This document shows positions 7,318-10,903 of a stretch of DNA of 10,903 nucleotides, in pieces. Made by a program: the position numbers and the translations under genes. The stretch comes from an uncultured Lachnospiraceae bacterium. Its GTDB lineage: Bacteria; Bacillota; Clostridia; Lachnospirales; Lachnospiraceae. The first letter of the stretch is position 1. Every line of letters begins with the position of its first letter. Below the pieces are notes generated by a model, which had not been told where the DNA came from, ran no database searches, and saw nothing but the letters and a program-made list of their open reading frames with translations. Location of the stretch: assembly GCA_946549155.1 (NCBI GenBank), contig CAMNQN010000109.1, positions 1 through 10,903 of the forward strand, given 5' to 3'.

Positions 7318-8538
7318 ATGAAAAAAATAGAGGGCGGCGTTACTGCGGCCCGGGGCTTTCGGGCCATCGGAATCGCAGCGGGCATCAAGAAGGATAAGAA
7401 GGATATGGCGATGCTGTACAGCCAGGTTCCCTGCAGGGCGGCGGGCACCTTTACCACGAATATTGTGAAGGCTGCGCCGGTGAAATGGGATCAGGAGATT
7501 GTGTATCATCAGAAGACGGCCCAGGCGGTGGTGATGAACAGCGGCGTGGCCAATGCCTGCACCGGAGCGGAGGGGTACGGCTACTGTCTGGAGACGGCGA
7601 AAACTGCGGCGGACCTTCTGGGAATCCAGGCGAATCAGGTACTGACAGCTTCCACCGGCGTGATCGGACGGCAGCTTCCCATGGATCTGATCCGGCAGGG
7701 CATCAGCACCATGGTCCCGCTGCTTTCGGATACCGCGGCGGCAGGGACACTGGCGGCGGAGGCTATTATGACCACCGACACCGTGAAGAAGGAGATCGCC
7801 GTTTCGGTGGAGCTGGGCGGCAAAACCGTGACCATCGGAGGCATGTCCAAGGGCGCCGGCATGATCCACCCCAACATGTGTACCATGCTGGCCTTTGTGA
7901 CCACGGACGCGGCCATTTCCCAGGAACTGCTGCAGCGGGCGCTCAGCGCGGATGTGAAGGACACCTACAACATGATTTCCGTGGATGGAGATACCTCCAC
8001 CAACGACACCTGCCTGCTGCTGGCCAACGGCCTGGCAGGCAACCCGGAGATTACAGAGGAAAATGAAGATTACCGTACCTTTGCGGCGGCGCTGAATTAT
8101 GTGAATACCTGGCTGGCGAAGCATATGGCGGCAGACGGGGAAGGGGCCACCGCCCTGTTTGAGGTGAAGGTGGTGGGAGCGAAGAGTAAGGAGCAGGCGG
8201 TGACCCTGAGCAAATCCATTGTCACCTCCAGCCTGGTGAAGGCCGCCATCTACGGCCATGACGCCAACTGGGGCCGGATTCTCTGCGCCATGGGCTATTC
8301 CGGAGCAAAATTTGATCCGGAACAGGTGGATCTGTATTTTGAGAGCAGGGCAGGCCGCATCAAGATCATCGAAAACGGTGTGGACACCGGCTACAGCGAG
8401 GAGGAAGCCACCAAAATCCTGTCCGAAAAAGAGGTGACGGCCATCGCTGACGTAAAGATGGGAGAAGCTGCGGCTACGGCCTGGGGCTGCGATCTGACCC
8501 ACGAATATGTGAGCATCAATGCGGATTACCGTTCTTAG
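7318..8538 (+). CDS. argJ: Glutamate N-acetyltransferase / ornithine acetyltransferase
   Basis: ArgJ moves the acetyl group from N-acetylornithine to glutamate, releasing ornithine and renewing N-acetylglutamate; some family members also use acetyl-CoA, which cannot be judged here. The family matures by self-cleavage before a threonine that becomes the N-terminal nucleophile of the beta chain. Here the site is HPNMCTMLAF, with Thr189 as the predicted nucleophile and Cys188 before it. Other conserved parts are the SGVANACTG segment near the start, the GDTSTNDT motif, and the C-terminal WGCDLTHEYVSINADYR. The ATG at 7318 is preferred, giving 406 residues, because AGAGGAGA at 7303-7310 lies 7 nt before it and MKKIEGGVTAARGF is the usual kind of N-terminus. 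An in-frame ATG at 7276 would add 14 charged residues without a good ribosome site. Confidence 0.96.
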   Translation: MKKIEGGVTAARGFRAIGIAAGIKKDKKDMAMLYSQVPCRAAGTFTTNIVKAAPVKWDQEIVYHQKTAQAVVMNSGVANACTGAEGYGYCLETAKTAADLLGIQANQVLTASTGVIGRQLPMDLIRQGISTMVPLLSDTAAAGTLAAEAIMTTDTVKKEIAVSVELGGKTVTIGGMSKGAGMIHPNMCTMLAFVTTDAAISQELLQRALSADVKDTYNMISVDGDTSTNDTCLLLANGLAGNPEITEENEDYRTFAAALNYVNTWLAKHMAADGEGATALFEVKVVGAKSKEQAVTLSKSIVTSSLVKAAIYGHDANWGRILCAMGYSGAKFDPEQVDLYFESRAGRIKIIENGVDTGYSEEEATKILSEKEVTAIADVKMGEAAATAWGCDLTHEYVSINADYRS

Positions 8539-8602
8539 GAAAACGCTGATTAATTCAGCATTTTCTTAGATAAGAGGAGCAGTTGGCGTTTTAGAAAACA
8601 GC
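8539..8602 (+). other. argJ-argB spacer with a hairpin and a competing long-range pairing
   Basis: Directly after the argJ stop, GAAAA-C-GCTGA (8539-8549) can pair with TCAGC-A-TTTTC (8555-8565): two 5-bp halves, one C/A mismatch and a 5-nt loop. The same left arm (8540-8549) can instead pair with TTGGCGTTTT (8583-8592) over 10 bp with two G-U pairs. The two folds exclude each other. The stem is short and the T-rich part lies inside it, so it is a poor terminator. A role in processing, attenuation or uneven expression along the operon is possible but unproven. Confidence 0.45.
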
Positions 8603-8618
8603 AGGAGGAATATCATAC

Positions 8619-9515
8619 ATGGAATCAATGGAAATGTGGCTTCACAAAGCCAACGTCTTAATCGAAGCGCTTCCCTATATCCAGCGCTTCCACGGAAAGA
8701 CCATTGTGGTAAAGTACGGCGGCAGCGCCATGGTGGATCATGAGCTGAAAAAAAATGTGATCCGGGATGTGGCGCTGCTGAAGCTGGTGGGCTTTCGTCC
8801 CATTATCGTTCACGGGGGCGGCAAGGAGATCACCAAATGGATCAACAAAATCGGCCTGGAAACCAAGTTTGTCAACGGGCTCCGGGTGACGGACAAGGCC
8901 ACCATGGAGGTGGCGGAGATGGTGCTGAACCGCGTCAATAAGGGCCTGGTGTCCATGATGGAGAAGGTGGGCCTGAAGGCGGTGGGTATCAGCGGCAAGG
9001 ACGGCAGTGTGCTTCGGGTGGAAAAGAAGCTGGCCGGCGGGAGAGATATCGGCTATGTGGGGGAGGTAACGGAGGTGAATCCCCTGCTTTTGAATACGCT
9101 GCTGGATAATGATTTTATTCCGGTCATCTGCCCCATCGGCTCCGATGCGGAGTATCATTCCTACAATATCAATGCGGATGACGCGGCCTGTGCCATCGCC
9201 AGGGCTATGAAGGCCTCCAAGCTGGTATTTCTGACGGATATTGAGGGCGTGTACCGGGATTTCCTGGACAAGTCCAGCCTGATCAGCGAGATGACGGTGC
9301 CGGAGGCAAGGGAGTTTCTTGCCAGTGGGAATGCGGGAGGCGGGATGCTGCCGAAGCTGCAGAACTGTATTGACGCCATCGAATCCGGTGTGTCCAGAGT
9401 GCATATTCTGGATGGAAGGATTCAGCATTCCCTGCTGCTGGAGTTCTTCACCAACAAGGGAATCGGGACAGCAATTATCGGGGATGAGGAGGAACGGTAT
9501 TATGCAGAAAAATGA
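8619..9515 (+). CDS. argB: N-acetylglutamate kinase, probably arginine-inhibited
   Basis: A cytoplasmic kinase of the amino acid kinase family that phosphorylates N-acetylglutamate, the second step of ornithine synthesis. The 298-residue product shows VVKYGGSAM (30-38, with the phosphate-binding lysine at 32), HGGGKE (65-70), NINADDAA (183-190) and GGGMLPK (240-246, with a conserved lysine). About 20 residues before the first strand, ANVLIEALPYIQRF forms the extra N-terminal helix that in known arginine-sensitive hexameric kinases links dimers, and it is absent from the arginine-insensitive E. coli form. The C-terminal VHILDGRIQHSLLLEFFT segment also fits the sensitive class. This suggests feedback inhibition by arginine. 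AGGAGG at 8603-8608 lies 10 nt before the ATG, somewhat long but clearly better than for the in-frame ATG at 8628. Its end overlaps argD by 14 nt. Confidence 0.97.
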   Translation: MESMEMWLHKANVLIEALPYIQRFHGKTIVVKYGGSAMVDHELKKNVIRDVALLKLVGFRPIIVHGGGKEITKWINKIGLETKFVNGLRVTDKATMEVAEMVLNRVNKGLVSMMEKVGLKAVGISGKDGSVLRVEKKLAGGRDIGYVGEVTEVNPLLLNTLLDNDFIPVICPIGSDAEYHSYNINADDAACAIARAMKASKLVFLTDIEGVYRDFLDKSSLISEMTVPEAREFLASGNAGGGMLPKLQNCIDAIESGVSRVHILDGRIQHSLLLEFFTNKGIGTAIIGDEEERYYAEK

Positions 9516-10746
9516 GAAAACGGCGGAGAATGGAGAAGGCCGGGAGGGCAAAAAGCTGCCAAAGGCCAGCGAGTATATGGCCCGCACGGAGCAGGCGGTG
9601 CTGCACACCTACAATCGTTTTCCCGTCGTGCTGGAAAAGGGCCAGGGCGTGTACCTGGAGGATGTGGAGGGAAAGCGCTATCTGGATTTTGGCGCAGGTA
9701 TTGCGGTGTTCGCGCTGGGCTATGGAAATGAGGAATACAACGAGGCCCTGAAAAGCCAGGTGGACAAGCTGATTCACACCTCGAACCTCTATTATCACGC
9801 TCCCCTGATGGAGGCGGCGGAAAAGCTGGTGAAAGCCAGCGGCCTCTCCAGGGTGTTTTTCACCAACAGCGGAACAGAGGCCATTGAGGGAGCGCTGAAG
9901 GCGGCCAGAAAATATGCCTATAATAAGGATGGAAGGACGGATCATGAGATCATTGCCATGGAGCATTCCTTCCATGGCAGAAGCATCGGCGCGCTGTCTG
10001 TCACGGGAAATGCCCATTATCAGGAGGCGTTTAAGCCGCTGATGGGCGGGGTGAAGTTTGCCAGGTTCAACGATCTGGAGAGCGTGAAGGCCCAGGTAAC
10101 TGACCGCACCTGCGCCATCATTCTGGAAACCGTACAGGGGGAGGGCGGCATTTACCCGGCGGAGCCGGAGTTCCTCAAAGGGGTAAAGCAGCTCTGCCAG
10201 GAGAAGGACATCCTTTTGATTTTGGATGAGATTCAGTGCGGCATGGGCCGGACCGGCAGCTATTTTGCCTGGCAGCAGTACGGTGTGGAGCCGGATATCA
10301 TGACCTGCGCCAAGGCTCTGGGCTGCGGAGTGCCGGTGGGGGCCTTTGTGCTGGGGGAGAAGGCGGCGGCTTCCTCCCTGGTTCCCGGGGATCACGGCAC
10401 CACCTACGGCGGAAATCCCCTGGCCTGCGCGGCAGTATCCCGGGTGTTTGACCTGTTTGAGAAGGAACGGATCATTGACCATGTGCGGCAGCTGACCCCC
10501 TATCTGGAACAGACGCTGGATGCGTTGGTGGAAAAATACGAGTTTCTTTCTGCCAGAAGAGGAATGGGCTTTATGCAGGGGCTGGTGGTAACCGGCCGCC
10601 CGGTGGGAGAGATTGTGGGGAAGGCGCTGGAGAATGGCCTGATCGTGCTTTCCGCAGGCTCCGATGTGCTTCGTTTCGTGCCGCCGCTGGTGATTACAAA
10701 GGAGGATATCGACGAGATGGCCCGGAGGCTGGAGAAATCCTTCTAA
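9502..10746 (+). CDS. argD: Acetylornithine aminotransferase
   Basis: A pyridoxal-phosphate enzyme of the class III aminotransferases that converts N-acetylglutamate semialdehyde and glutamate into N-acetylornithine and 2-oxoglutarate, the fourth step of ornithine synthesis. The 414-residue product has NSGTEAIEGALKAARKY (122-138, cofactor phosphate loop), HSFHGRSIGALS (155-166), LDEIQCGMGRTG (241-252, with Asp242 contacting the cofactor ring) and CAKALGCGVPVGAF (269-282), where Lys271 is the expected cofactor lysine. The ATG at 9502 is chosen because AGGAGGAA at 9487-9494 lies 7 nt before it; the frame stays open further upstream inside argB but has no good start there. The first 20 or so residues are polar and charged, an extension slightly longer than usual. 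The 14-nt overlap with argB suggests coupled translation. It is the last gene seen in the operon. Confidence 0.96.
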   Translation: MQKNEKTAENGEGREGKKLPKASEYMARTEQAVLHTYNRFPVVLEKGQGVYLEDVEGKRYLDFGAGIAVFALGYGNEEYNEALKSQVDKLIHTSNLYYHAPLMEAAEKLVKASGLSRVFFTNSGTEAIEGALKAARKYAYNKDGRTDHEIIAMEHSFHGRSIGALSVTGNAHYQEAFKPLMGGVKFARFNDLESVKAQVTDRTCAIILETVQGEGGIYPAEPEFLKGVKQLCQEKDILLILDEIQCGMGRTGSYFAWQQYGVEPDIMTCAKALGCGVPVGAFVLGEKAAASSLVPGDHGTTYGGNPLACAAVSRVFDLFEKERIIDHVRQLTPYLEQTLDALVEKYEFLSARRGMGFMQGLVVTGRPVGEIVGKALENGLIVLSAGSDVLRFVPPLVITKEDIDEMARRLEKSF

Positions 10747-10771
10747 GGAAACGCTTTAATTAACTATTCAG

Positions 10772-10897
10772 GGAGCCGCCCTCCGCTTTCGGGCACCGGG
10801 GCAATTCGCCAGGAAATCCTGATGATTTCCCGGCTCAGTGCCCCTGAGCCGTCAGCCTTGTGGGCTGCCGTCTCTCCCGAAATCGGAGGGCGGCTCC
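10772..10897. repeat. Compact multi-hairpin element with long terminal inverted repeats, type unknown
   Basis: The ends form a perfect 14-bp inverted repeat, GGAGCCGCCCTCCG (10772-10785) with CGGAGGGCGGCTCC (10884-10897). After one mismatch it continues for 7 bp, TTTCGGG (10787-10793) with CCCGAAA (10876-10882). Inside are GGAAATC/GATTTCC (10812-10830, 5-nt loop), CGGCTCAG/CTGAGCCG (10831-10851, 5-nt loop) and CAGCC/GGCTG (10853-10867, 5-nt loop). An alternative pairing GGGGCA/TGCCCC (10798-10803 with 10839-10844) would exclude the middle hairpin. It starts 25 nt after the argD stop. No T run follows the outer stem, so it does not look like a plain intrinsic terminator. It may be a small mobile palindromic repeat or a structured RNA. 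I do not recognise the family, and only 6 nt of right flank are visible. Confidence 0.6.
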
Positions 10898-10903
10898 ATC
10901 CAA

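Noticed and set aside
7024..8502. A 492-codon open frame on the minus strand
   Set aside because: It lies opposite argC and argJ, whose proteins are full-length and conserved. Its translation is rich in His, Arg and Gln, typical of an antisense shadow, and it has no recognisable domain.
9319..9501. Upstream extension of the argD frame inside argB
   Set aside because: The added 61 residues overlap conserved argB coding sequence and do not resemble an aminotransferase N-terminus; AGGAGGAA at 9487-9494 clearly serves the ATG at 9502.
9475..10482. A 335-codon minus-strand open frame opposite argD
   Set aside because: argD is complete with conserved cofactor residues; the reverse frame shows no domain and no ribosome site.
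1..10903. CRISPR arrays, tRNA or rRNA genes, transposase genes, phage or toxin-antitoxin genes
   Set aside because: None were seen. The coding content is a sugar transporter with its two-component system and arginine biosynthesis, all in familiar arrangements.

Overview
The window looks like the chromosome of a low-to-mid GC Firmicute, most probably a gut-type Lachnospiraceae (Clostridia). The evidence is the strong AGGAGG-type ribosome binding sites, a YesM/YesN-type two-component pair beside a CUT1 sugar ABC transporter, an argCJBD operon order typical of Firmicutes, and AT-rich intergenic DNA between GC-richer genes. The genus cannot be fixed from the sequence alone.

Left part (1-4676, + strand): the 3' end of a carbohydrate ABC operon. 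It holds a MalG/LacG-type permease cut off by the window start, a lipoprotein solute-binding protein, a membrane sensor histidine kinase of the YesM family, and a short response regulator with a receiver domain and an AraC-type DNA-binding domain. Spacing is tight (15 nt, 60 nt, then a 17-nt overlap), so the four are probably co-transcribed. The kinase and regulator would sense the sugar or its binding protein and control the transporter genes. No ATPase gene is visible. A 12-bp hairpin with T tracts on both sides (4678-4719) ends this operon and also serves the converging argG gene.

Right part (4729-10746): arginine biosynthesis. argG lies on the minus strand and is divergent from argC-argJ-argB-argD on the plus strand. 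The AT-rich space between them (5956-6209) carries good candidate promoters for both directions and two ARG-box-like operators whose centres are 21 bp apart, the classic ArgR/AhrC arrangement. The four plus-strand enzymes make the acetylated cycle from glutamate to ornithine (ArgJ recycles the acetyl group; ArgB, ArgC and ArgD do the kinase, reductase and aminotransferase steps). ArgG makes argininosuccinate from citrulline and aspartate. argF, argH and argR are not in the window. ArgB has the N-terminal helix of arginine-inhibited kinases, so control probably acts on both enzyme and transcription.

The far right (10747-10903) is non-coding. It contains a compact element of about 126 nt with a 21-bp near-perfect closing stem and several internal hairpins, unlike a simple terminator. 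The 80-nt argJ-argB gap also contains a hairpin with a competing alternative pairing, and its first bases resemble those that follow the argD stop. These two non-coding stretches are the least explained parts of the window; the protein genes are otherwise ordinary members of known families.
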